A stretch of DNA of 64,000 nt from NCBI RefSeq assembly GCF_003463065.1, contig NZ_QSCM01000012.1, forward strand, positions 28,469 through 92,468, read 5' to 3'. Made by a program: the position numbers and the translations under genes. The notes under the pieces were generated by a model. That model ran no database searches, was not told the DNA's origin, and worked only from the letters and a program-made list of their open reading frames with translations. This DNA is from Blautia sp. OF03-15BH (lineage in GTDB: Bacteria > Bacillota > Clostridia > Lachnospirales > Lachnospiraceae). Below, piece by piece: positions 24,050 to 31,622 of the stretch (position 1 is its first letter; the number at the start of each line of letters is the position of its first letter).

Positions 24050-25948
24050 TCAGATGGTTCCCGTACCCATATTTCCGGCAGTTACGATGTTGCACCAGTT
24101 GTTCATATTGAAAGGCTTCTGCAGTCCTTCCGGAGCACTGGGCTTGTAGGGAAGACGTTCTTCCAGAAGCTCCGGGATCTCTGTGATCTCACCGTCAAGG
24201 TATGCCAGGATACGCTTCTGTGCGCTTACCAGTCTTGCATGAAGACCGCCCTGACGGATATCAATCGTCTCATAACCATTGGGCTTGCACTCATGGAACC
24301 AGATCTTCTCACGGAAATCGTGATACTGCTCCAGTTCTTCCAGGCAGACGGGGATCTGCTCTTCGGCAATGCTGGTCAGCCAGTCTCTGTCGTCCTCCAG
24401 ATAAGCTCTGCGGATATCCATACCGATGCCGCCCTTCACTGCAAGGAATTCTGCCAGGGAACGGTAGCAGGCAAAGAGCGCTTTGGAAACGGTCACACGC
24501 TCCTCCACTGCCCGGAGTTCTTTTGCCAGCTTGCCGTAATGGCCGTAGAGATCATACCCCTCGTACTGACGGTCGAAAAGTCCCAGCAGCGGATCCTGAT
24601 AAAACAGATGCTTGGATGGAGTAACTGCAGCAATATTCAGCGGGTCACAACCCGGCAGGCAGTCCATTTTGGTGAGAAGCATCCACTCTTCCAGGGAAGC
24701 TTCCTGGAAAAGATGAAGCTTCTCATCAATGGCAGCATCTTCCGGCTCCTCCGCAAAGCCTTCCTCTGCAAAAAGGATCAGTGGAAGCAGACCTGCTGCA
24801 AAGGGAGTCTCGGTGCCGTCATCCATCCAGAAAGTCATAAACGCATTGCGGACTTTCTGCTGTTTCATAACGCGCATGGCGATCCTTGTGCTGTCAAAGG
24901 CTTTTCCATAGTTGGGGATCAGACCGTTCCAGGTCCAGCCGCCGCCTGCGAAATAAACTTTATTGGAAAGTTTTTTGTGAAGGCTCAGCATTCTCTCATA
25001 GGTCTTCGGATCGTGGTTGTAATAATCCCAGTAAACCATCGTCAGGTTATCACCCGGTTTTTCTTCCTCCGGCCACTCATACTCTTCCGGAACGCCGTAA
25101 TAAGAACCGTCCTCTGAAGCCAGGTTGAAGAACATATCACTCCACATCATGGGCTCCAGACCGTATTTCGCACAGAGTTCCTCGACCTTTGCCAGATGAC
25201 GCTTCATAATGGAAAGGCGGTTTGTGAAGCCATGCTTTCTCAGATATTCACCAAGACCCAGACCGTGTGCTTCATCCATACCCAGATGTACTTTCTTTGT
25301 GCGGACGCACTCAGAGAAGTTTTTCAGCATAGCTTCGATGAGTTCATAGGTCTTTTCCTCCTCCGGAAGAAGGTTGTCCCGGTTGTCCTGCAGGCCATTG
25401 CTTTCCGGCCAGCGCAGGAAAGTGCTCAAATGTGCCAGTGTCTGGATACAGGGAACCAGATAAATACCGAAAATTTCGCCGTAAGCATCGCACTCTTTCA
25501 GCTCCTCTTTTGTAAATCTGCCGCGGAAAGCGCCGAAGTAGGGATACTCCGGAAGCTCATAGGTATCTTCTGTATAAAGGAAGAGCTCGTTCATGCCCAG
25601 AAGAGCCATGGTACGGATCATCCGTTTCAGCATATCCGGTGTGGGAACACCGTTTCTGGAACAGTCCGGCATAGCGCCCAGGCAGTCTGTATAAACCGTC
25701 TCCTCTTTCACAAAATCCGCATCCTCCAGATGCTGGAAGAGATAGCCGAGACCGCGGAAAAAATGAGCCTTCTCTTTGCAGGAGATGGTCACATCCAGAC
25801 CCTTTTTCTCAATTTTTAATTTATTTTCTTCTGTAAATACCGGTGTGATGGAAATTCCGCCCTCGCCATATACATGTCCACGTTCTTCCAGCAGGATCTC
25901 GAGACCTTTTTTCAGTGTTTCCTGCTCTTTTGTCAATACAAAATTCAT
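24050..25948 (-). CDS. GH20 beta-N-acetylhexosaminidase, intracellular
   Basis: A 632-residue glycoside hydrolase family 20 enzyme that removes terminal beta-linked GlcNAc or GalNAc by substrate-assisted catalysis. The barrel starts near residue 100 (RNGVPTPDMLKRMI) and the catalytic Asp-Glu pair is D225-E226 in KVHLGMDEAHG. There is no signal peptide or anchor, so it acts on oligosaccharides already imported. AAGGAGG lies just before ATG 25948. It is the first gene of the amino-sugar cluster with the AraC regulator, nucleotidyltransferase and kinase, pointing to use of mucin- or milk-type glycans. Confidence 0.9.
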   Translation of the reverse strand: MNFVLTKEQETLKKGLEILLEERGHVYGEGGISITPVFTEENKLKIEKKGLDVTISCKEKAHFFRGLGYLFQHLEDADFVKEETVYTDCLGAMPDCSRNGVPTPDMLKRMIRTMALLGMNELFLYTEDTYELPEYPYFGAFRGRFTKEELKECDAYGEIFGIYLVPCIQTLAHLSTFLRWPESNGLQDNRDNLLPEEEKTYELIEAMLKNFSECVRTKKVHLGMDEAHGLGLGEYLRKHGFTNRLSIMKRHLAKVEELCAKYGLEPMMWSDMFFNLASEDGSYYGVPEEYEWPEEEKPGDNLTMVYWDYYNHDPKTYERMLSLHKKLSNKVYFAGGGWTWNGLIPNYGKAFDSTRIAMRVMKQQKVRNAFMTFWMDDGTETPFAAGLLPLILFAEEGFAEEPEDAAIDEKLHLFQEASLEEWMLLTKMDCLPGCDPLNIAAVTPSKHLFYQDPLLGLFDRQYEGYDLYGHYGKLAKELRAVEERVTVSKALFACYRSLAEFLAVKGGIGMDIRRAYLEDDRDWLTSIAEEQIPVCLEELEQYHDFREKIWFHECKPNGYETIDIRQGGLHARLVSAQKRILAYLDGEITEIPELLEERLPYKPSAPEGLQKPFNMNNWCNIVTAGNMGTGTI

Positions 25949-26113
25949 AAATTTCCTCCTTGTATCAGTTCTGTACTTGTGACTTTAGTATAAACGTATT
26001 CCACAGGAAAAGCTATAGGACAATCAGCTCTTCTTTTTGCTTTTTTTGCACAAACGGCCGTCTTGTCAAAACGGGGTTTACGCCGCCGCTTTTTCCGTTT
26101 ATAATATTCCCGG

Positions 26114-26176
26114 GTAACAGTTCAGAACATAAGCGAAATGAAAAATCAGACTATGCAAACTTGTTTGCAATAGGAT
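26114..26176 (+). repeat. Possible fragment of a GTAACTGTTCAG element
   Basis: GTAACAGTTCAGAAC at 26114-26128 resembles the element end with one mismatch, followed by a small hairpin (TGCAAAC-TT-GTTTGCA). No matching second end is seen, so this may be a remnant. Confidence 0.3.
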
Positions 26177-26183
26177 GAATTTT

Positions 26184-26436
26184 TTATTTCGGAATGGGCG
26201 GAACGGCGCTGAGTCCCGGTGGGACTCGTTTAGCGCGGACCGAAATGGAATGTAGATCCATTAGCCTCAGACAAAAGCTGCGAATGCAGCGAGAGCGCAT
26301 GCAATGCGCGGGGTGCTGAGTCCCGGTGGGACTCGTTTAGCACCGACCGAAGCAGCGCGTAGACCTGTGGCCTGTTGTTTTGAACGTTCGGAACAGGCAA
26401 AGCAGAGCGTGGTCTGTGGCCTGTTGTTTTGAACGT
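26184..26436 (+). repeat. Covarying hairpins and direct repeats in the leader of the ABC-F gene
   Basis: The 25949-26459 gap (511 bp) has no gene but is highly structured. GAGTCCCGGTGGGACTC occurs twice (near 26211 and 26317), closed by GCGCT/AGCGC in the first and GTGCT/AGCAC in the second, a compensatory change that preserves pairing; an outer ATTTCGG/CCGAAAT arm closes the first. TGTGGCCTGTTGTTTTGAACGT is repeated at 26366-26387 and 26415-26436. They look like dispersed structured repeats and may form an RNA leader. Confidence 0.6.
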
Positions 26437-26459
26437 CCGAAAAGAAAAAAGGAGTATTT

Positions 26460-28016
26460 ATGAGTATTTTAAATGTTGAACATCTGACCCACGGCTTCGG
26501 CGACCGGGCCATTTTTAATGACGTTTCCTTCCGTCTCCTCAAGGGAGAACATATCGGCCTTGTGGGTGCCAACGGTGAGGGAAAGTCTACTTTTATGAAC
26601 ATTGTCACCGGTAAACTCATGCCTGATGAGGGCAAGGTAGAGTGGGCAAAAAATGTCCATGCCGGTTATCTGGACCAGCATGCGGTCCTGGAAAAGGGCA
26701 TGACCATTCAGGATGTGCTCAAATCCGCCTTCGATCCCCTTTTAAAAAAGGAAGAACGGATGAACGAAATCTGCGATCATCTGGGTGAAGCTGATGAAAA
26801 TGAAATGGAAGCCCTTATGGAAGAACTGGGCACGATCCAGGATGAGCTGACGCTCCACGATTTCTACACCATCGATGCCAAGATAGAGGAGGTAGCCCGT
26901 GCCCTTGGTCTTCTTGATCTTGGTCTTGACCGGGATGTGACAGACTTAAGCGGCGGACAGCGTACCAAGGTCCTCCTGGCAAAGCTGCTTTTGGAGAAAC
27001 CGGATATCCTTCTTCTGGACGAGCCTACCAACTATCTGGACGAGGAGCACATTGCCTGGCTGAAACGTTATCTTCTGGATTACGAAAACGCCTTCATCCT
27101 GATCTCCCACGATATTCCTTTCCTTAATGAAGTGATCAACATCATTTATCATATGGAAAATCAGGAGCTGAACCGTTATGTGGGAGATTATGACCACTTC
27201 CAGGAGGTCTACGCCGTGAAAAAATCCCAGCTGGAGGCTGCCTATCGCCGCCAGCAACAGGAGATCAGCGAGCTTAAGGATTTTGTGGCACGGAACAAAG
27301 CCCGTGTATCCACCAGAAACATGGCCATGTCCCGGCAGAAAAAACTGGATAAGATGGATGTCATCGAACTGGCTGCCGAAAAGCCAAAGCCCGAATTTCA
27401 TTTTCGCTATGGCCGTACACCCGGCCGTATGCTGTTCGAGACCCATGATCTTGTCACCGGCTATGAGGAACCCCTTTCCAAACCGCTGAACCTTTCCATG
27501 GAACGCGGGCAGAAGATCGCGATCACCGGTACCAACGGCATCGGAAAAACCACTCTTTTAAAAAGTATCCTCGGACTGATTCCGGCTCTTGCCGGTACGT
27601 GCGAACTGGGAGAAAATCTCCAGATCGGCTATTTTGAACAGGAAGTGAAAGGCGACAACCGTACCACCTGTATCGAAGAGCTCTGGCAGGATTTTCCTTC
27701 CTACACACAGTATGAGATCCGTTCCGCACTGGCTAAATGCGGACTTACCACAAAGCACATCGAAAGCCAGGTACGCGTCCTGAGCGGTGGAGAACAGGCC
27801 AAGGTACGGCTTTGCAAGCTGATCAACCGTGACACCAATGTCCTGCTCCTGGATGAGCCCACCAACCATCTGGATGTGGATGCAAAGGAGGCTTTGAAAA
27901 GTGCTCTCAAAGAATACAAAGGCAGCATCCTTCTGATCTGTCATGAACCGGAATTTTATCAGGATATCGTCAATGAAGTCTGGGATATGAGCCGCTGGAC
28001 CACGAAGATCTTCTGA
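26460..28016 (+). CDS. ABC-F family ATPase (YkpA/YbiT-like)
   Basis: A 518-residue protein with two ABC ATPase domains and no membrane segments. Walker A motifs GANGEGKST (about 36-44) and GTNGIGKTT (about 350-358), signatures LSGGQRTK and LSGGEQAK, and Walker B LLLDEPTN twice. The linker between the domains (about 245-300) is the helical P-site tRNA-interaction motif region. ABC-F proteins act on the ribosome; this length and sequence fit the YkpA/YbiT housekeeping group better than antibiotic-resistance types, but that is inference. GGAG lies 6 bases before ATG 26460. The unusual structured leader may be regulatory. Confidence 0.9.
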   Translation: MSILNVEHLTHGFGDRAIFNDVSFRLLKGEHIGLVGANGEGKSTFMNIVTGKLMPDEGKVEWAKNVHAGYLDQHAVLEKGMTIQDVLKSAFDPLLKKEERMNEICDHLGEADENEMEALMEELGTIQDELTLHDFYTIDAKIEEVARALGLLDLGLDRDVTDLSGGQRTKVLLAKLLLEKPDILLLDEPTNYLDEEHIAWLKRYLLDYENAFILISHDIPFLNEVINIIYHMENQELNRYVGDYDHFQEVYAVKKSQLEAAYRRQQQEISELKDFVARNKARVSTRNMAMSRQKKLDKMDVIELAAEKPKPEFHFRYGRTPGRMLFETHDLVTGYEEPLSKPLNLSMERGQKIAITGTNGIGKTTLLKSILGLIPALAGTCELGENLQIGYFEQEVKGDNRTTCIEELWQDFPSYTQYEIRSALAKCGLTTKHIESQVRVLSGGEQAKVRLCKLINRDTNVLLLDEPTNHLDVDAKEALKSALKEYKGSILLICHEPEFYQDIVNEVWDMSRWTTKIF

Positions 28017-28143
28017 CGATCAGCCGGTTTTTCACAGAATTTTCAAATTTTCTCCACAGACAGGACACAGGAGCTGTCTATAATGAGAAACAAGAAAAGC
28101 AGACAAGTGCTTTTCCATATAGATTCTCTTTTTCATATTTCGA

Positions 28144-28181
28144 GCCGAAGGTTCCAGCAGACCTTCGGCCCTCCTTTTTTT
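28144..28181 (+). terminator. Terminator after the ABC-F gene
   Basis: GCCGAAGGT (28144-28152) and ACCTTCGGC (28161-28169) followed by CCTCCTTTTTTTT. Confidence 0.85.
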
Positions 28182-28197
28182 ACGCACCTTTCTACGG

Positions 28198-28226
28198 TTG
28201 ACTGACCATCTGATTTGAGATATAAT
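28198..28226 (+). promoter_or_regulatory. trpS promoter
   Basis: TTGACT (28198-28203), 17 bases, TATAAT (28221-28226). The short leader has no room for a T-box. Confidence 0.7.
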
Positions 28227-28282
28227 TTTTCCAGAGCATCCGGAATTTTCCGGAATTTTTACAAGAAGAGAGGAACTATTTT

Positions 28283-29326
28283 ATGAAAAAAGTAATCTTA
28301 ACCGGAGACCGTCCCACCGGCCGCCTTCATGTAGGCCATTATGTGGGTTCTCTTTCTGAACGTGTAAAACTCCAGAACTCCGGTCAGTACGATGAGATCT
28401 ACATTATGATCGCAGATGCCCAGGCACTCACTGACAACGCAGAGCATCCGGAAAAAGTCCGGCAGAATATCATCCAGGTCGCTCTGGATTATCTGGCCTG
28501 CGGCATTGATCCTGATAAATCCACGATCTTTATCCAGTCCATGATCCCCGAGCTCACCGAGCTCACATTCTATTACATGAACCTGGTGACGGTATCCCGT
28601 GTACAGAGAAACCCGACCGTAAAGGCAGAGATCCTGATGCGTAATTTTGAAGCCAGCATTCCGGTCGGCTTCTTCTGCTATCCCATCAGCCAGGCTGCAG
28701 ATATCACGGCTTTCGGCGCTACCCATGTACCGGTAGGAGAAGACCAGCTGCCCATGCTGGAGCAGTGTAAGGAGATTGTTCACAAGTTCAACACCGTATA
28801 CGGTGAGACTCTGACCGATCCGCAGATTGTCCTTCCTTCCAACAAGGCCTGCCTGCGTCTGCCCGGTATCGACGGCAAAGCAAAAATGAGCAAATCTCTT
28901 GGAAACTGCATCTATCTTTCCGATGAAGCAGATGACGTAAAGAAGAAAGTTATGTCCATGTTCACCGACCCGAATCATCTCCGCGTGGAGGATCCGGGAA
29001 AGGTAGACGGCAACCCGGTATTTATCTATCTGGAAGCCTTCTCCCGTCCAGAACACTTCGAAGAGTTCCTGCCGGATTACAAGAATCTGGAAGAACTGGA
29101 GGATCATTACAGAAGAGGTGGTCTGGGTGATGTGAAAGTAAAGAAATTCCTGAACAACGTCATGCAGGCAGAGCTGGCTCCGATCCGCGAGCGCAGAAAA
29201 GCATGGGAAGCAAGGATTCCCGATATCTACGACATCCTGAAGGCCGGAAGCGCTGTTGCTGAAAAGAAAGCAGCAGAAACCATGACGGCTGTAAAGAAAG
29301 CCATGCAGATCGATTATTTTGGCTGA
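28283..29326 (+). CDS. trpS: Tryptophan-tRNA ligase
   Basis: A 347-residue class I aminoacyl-tRNA synthetase charging tRNA-Trp. The HIGH-equivalent LHVGHYVG is at residues 14-21 (after GDRPTGR) and the KMSKS loop is AKMSKSLG near 200. GAAGAGAGGAACT precedes ATG 28283. Its length is slightly above the common 330-residue bacterial form. It is monocistronic, with a sigma promoter and a strong terminator; a tRNA-Trp gene lies 20 kb away at 48.2 kb. Confidence 0.96.
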   Translation: MKKVILTGDRPTGRLHVGHYVGSLSERVKLQNSGQYDEIYIMIADAQALTDNAEHPEKVRQNIIQVALDYLACGIDPDKSTIFIQSMIPELTELTFYYMNLVTVSRVQRNPTVKAEILMRNFEASIPVGFFCYPISQAADITAFGATHVPVGEDQLPMLEQCKEIVHKFNTVYGETLTDPQIVLPSNKACLRLPGIDGKAKMSKSLGNCIYLSDEADDVKKKVMSMFTDPNHLRVEDPGKVDGNPVFIYLEAFSRPEHFEEFLPDYKNLEELEDHYRRGGLGDVKVKKFLNNVMQAELAPIRERRKAWEARIPDIYDILKAGSAVAEKKAAETMTAVKKAMQIDYFG

Positions 29327-29340
29327 CTTTTCCTAAAAAA

Positions 29341-29384
29341 ACACCCGCCATCCGTTTTTACACGGTTGCCGGGTGTCTTTTTTA
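29341..29384 (+). terminator. trpS terminator
   Basis: ACACCCG (29341-29347) and CGGGTGT (29370-29376), inner CCG/CGG pairs, followed by CTTTTTT. Confidence 0.85.
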
Positions 29385-29447
29385 TTCTGTTTCGCTCTCT
29401 TCCGTTGTCAGAAGCTGGCCCTCGTCCTGTTTTCTTTTCGATTTTTT

Positions 29448-29591
29448 GTAACTGTTCAGAGCCAAGCAGATTTTCATGCAAAAGTGTGAATCATGCTTGC
29501 ATGAATGAACACTTTTACATGGAAATCTATTCGGCGGATACGCCACACCGACGAAATGCGCAGCATTTTGGAGGTGGTTCTGAACAGTTAC
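29448..29591. repeat. GTAACTGTTCAG element, intact copy B
   Basis: A 144-bp element inverted relative to copy A, with two differences. Its right end, read on the minus strand, is GTAAC; the TAA in it is the stop codon of the sugar-binding lipoprotein gene. The plus-strand end lies 60 bases after the trpS terminator. Confidence 0.85.
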
Positions 29592-30637
29592 GATTTTTTT
29601 ATATACTCTTCCACATTATCCAGTGTTACCCGGTAATAAGGCAGACGGACATATTTTTCTTTTTCCAGCGGAATATCGTCCATGCTCAGACCGTTTTTGG
29701 CATCTTTTCCTGAAAGTACAAAAGCCAGCTTCAGCATAGCCTCTGCCTGTCCTTCTTTGTCATTATAAGCAGTTCCTGCCATCTCGCCGTTTTTTACGGC
29801 CGTCAGTCCCACATCTGTTCCGTCAATCCCCACAATGAGCGGCCAGTCGTTCTTCGAAGTGCCTGCTGCCTTCAGCGCATCGATGGCTCCCAGCGCCATA
29901 TCATCATTATTGGTCAGGATAAGTTCAATGCTGTTTCCGTACTGTTCCAGGAGTGCGGCCATTTTCGTCTGGGCCTGGGCCCGTTTCCAGTTTGCAATGG
30001 CATATCCCAGTTTTTCCACCTTCACGCCATTTTCCACCAAAGTGTTCACAGAATATTCGGTGCGCACGATGGCATCCTGATGACCGGCTTCTCCTTCCAA
30101 AACCACATACTGGCAGATACCGTCTCCGTTTTTGTCATATTTTTCATCACCCAGAAAGTTTTCTGCCGCCAGCTCTCCCTGGATGATACCGGATCCGATC
30201 GCATCTGCACCTACATAATAAAGCTTTTTCCAGCGTTCCAGATCTTCTGTTACCAGTTCCCGGTTAAAAAAGATGATGGGCACATCATTTTTTTCCGCCA
30301 TATCTGTGATGGTAGTAGGCTCTGTCCGGTCCACAAGATTGACACAGATCACATCACAGCCTTTTTCGATCAGGGACTTTACCTGTTCATTCTGCGTTGT
30401 CTGGCTTCCGGCCGCATCTACGATCTCCAGATTGATGGCCGTTCCGGTTTCTTCTTCCAGAGCCGTGGCACTGGCTGTAAACCAGCTCATCATTTCTGAA
30501 ATAAAGGTATCATACTGGTCGTAAAGGGTGACACCGATCTTTACCGTCTGCACCGTATCTTTTTTTCCTCCGGAGCAACCGGAAAGCAGGCACAGCAAAA
30601 CGATCAGAAAAACTACAGCCGGTATTTTCTTTCTCAT
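29588..30637 (-). CDS. Galactose/glucose-type sugar-binding lipoprotein
   Basis: A 349-residue periplasmic-binding-type lipoprotein. The signal ends in a lipobox LLSGC (cysteine near residue 21). The mature protein is an MglB-type binding protein: VKIGVTLYDQYDTFISEMM, VNLVDRTEP, FFNRELV and a calcium loop DKNGDGICQY as in GGBP. ATG 30637 has GGAGGG seven bases upstream. The stop TAA is within the end of repeat copy B. As the last gene of the mgl locus it may be a second binding protein with a different sugar preference or a sensor accessory. Confidence 0.88.
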   Translation of the reverse strand: MRKKIPAVVFLIVLLCLLSGCSGGKKDTVQTVKIGVTLYDQYDTFISEMMSWFTASATALEEETGTAINLEIVDAAGSQTTQNEQVKSLIEKGCDVICVNLVDRTEPTTITDMAEKNDVPIIFFNRELVTEDLERWKKLYYVGADAIGSGIIQGELAAENFLGDEKYDKNGDGICQYVVLEGEAGHQDAIVRTEYSVNTLVENGVKVEKLGYAIANWKRAQAQTKMAALLEQYGNSIELILTNNDDMALGAIDALKAAGTSKNDWPLIVGIDGTDVGLTAVKNGEMAGTAYNDKEGQAEAMLKLAFVLSGKDAKNGLSMDDIPLEKEKYVRLPYYRVTLDNVEEYIKKS

Positions 30638-30650
30638 CCGTTTTCCCTCC

Positions 30651-31622
30651 TCAGCTGATATTTGGAAACAGGATATTTTCCGTATCCCGGTCATAAAGAT
30701 TTTCTCCTGTCACAGACAGGAAATCCACCTCGGTATCTCTGCCGTCATCCTCCTGGTAATAATTGAGTTTTCCGGCCAATTCCCTGATACACTGATAACC
30801 CATGAAAAACTCATTGGGAACCACCAGAGAAGAAACCACGCCTTTATCCAGATAATAAACGGCTTTTTCAGAACGCCCTTCCCCGTAAAGCTTCGGCTTG
30901 TCCGTAAAGAGTGTCAGGATAAAATCTCCTGCAAGCTCCGTCTCATCATTATCAAGAGATACCAGGACATCCACCGTTTTTTCCTTCCAATACGTTTCCA
31001 GCATGGTCTGATCCTGGATTTCTGCATCTGACAACGTCCAGACGATCTCCGGACCGTTCCGCCCGATCGTTTCCTCAAAGCCTTTCAGTCTGAGACGCTG
31101 GGATTTCATCTTCTGATTTCCGGAAAGAATGCCGATCCGAAGCCCGGAAAGCCGTTCTGCTTCTCCGGAAAGAAGATTTTCACCAAGCGTCCGGCCGATC
31201 TTATAGGAATCCGGCATAACCGTCGTAAAAAGTGATTTCGCTTCGCCTTCGTTTTCGATCAGTACCGTCGGCACTGCTGAAACAAGGCCGGAAAACAGGC
31301 CGTCAACATCATCTCCGGTAAGCTGTACGATCACTCCCTGCGCTCCGTTTTCCAGTTCTCTGGAAAGGATGGAACATTCTTCATGAAGATTCAGAAAGGA
31401 ACTGGTGGAAACCACATTGACATGCATTTTTTCTTCCTCCGCTCCCTGTTCCAGTCCTTCTTTGAAGGCGGTCCAACGGTCACTGCTGCTGTCATCGACG
31501 ATCACCGCCACAGAATAATAACTTTCCTTTTTCCCCGCATTGACCATTCCATAGGAGGCATAAACAAGAACTGCCAGCATGACGGCAACCAGAAGCCCGA
31601 TATACAGACGATTCTTATTCAT
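30651..31622 (-). CDS. Membrane-anchored sugar-binding protein, probable sensor partner
   Basis: A 323-residue protein with an N-terminal membrane anchor (residues 5-28, LYIGLLVAVMLAVLVYASYG; no lipobox) and an extracellular type I periplasmic-binding domain (YYSVAVIVDDSSSDRWTAF onward). Its start overlaps the histidine kinase stop as ATGA (31619-31622), so the two are translated together. Translational coupling to the kinase, plus the uncleaved anchor, suggests it presents the sugar to the kinase rather than to the permease; this is inference. The family resemblance is to RbsB/XylF-like proteins, more diverged than the other two binding proteins here. Confidence 0.75.
   Translation of the reverse strand: MNKNRLYIGLLVAVMLAVLVYASYGMVNAGKKESYYSVAVIVDDSSSDRWTAFKEGLEQGAEEEKMHVNVVSTSSFLNLHEECSILSRELENGAQGVIVQLTGDDVDGLFSGLVSAVPTVLIENEGEAKSLFTTVMPDSYKIGRTLGENLLSGEAERLSGLRIGILSGNQKMKSQRLRLKGFEETIGRNGPEIVWTLSDAEIQDQTMLETYWKEKTVDVLVSLDNDETELAGDFILTLFTDKPKLYGEGRSEKAVYYLDKGVVSSLVVPNEFFMGYQCIRELAGKLNYYQEDDGRDTEVDFLSVTGENLYDRDTENILFPNIS

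Noticed and set aside
26184..26436. CRISPR array
   Set aside because: Only two copies of each repeat, no regular spacers, and no cas genes.
28017..28282. T-box leader for trpS
   Set aside because: No AGGGTGGNACCGCG box or specifier loop, and the promoter leaves under 60 bases of leader.
22895..29591. Composite transposon bounded by the two 144-bp inverted elements
   Set aside because: The enclosed genes include the core gene trpS, and no transposase is present; independent insertions are more likely.
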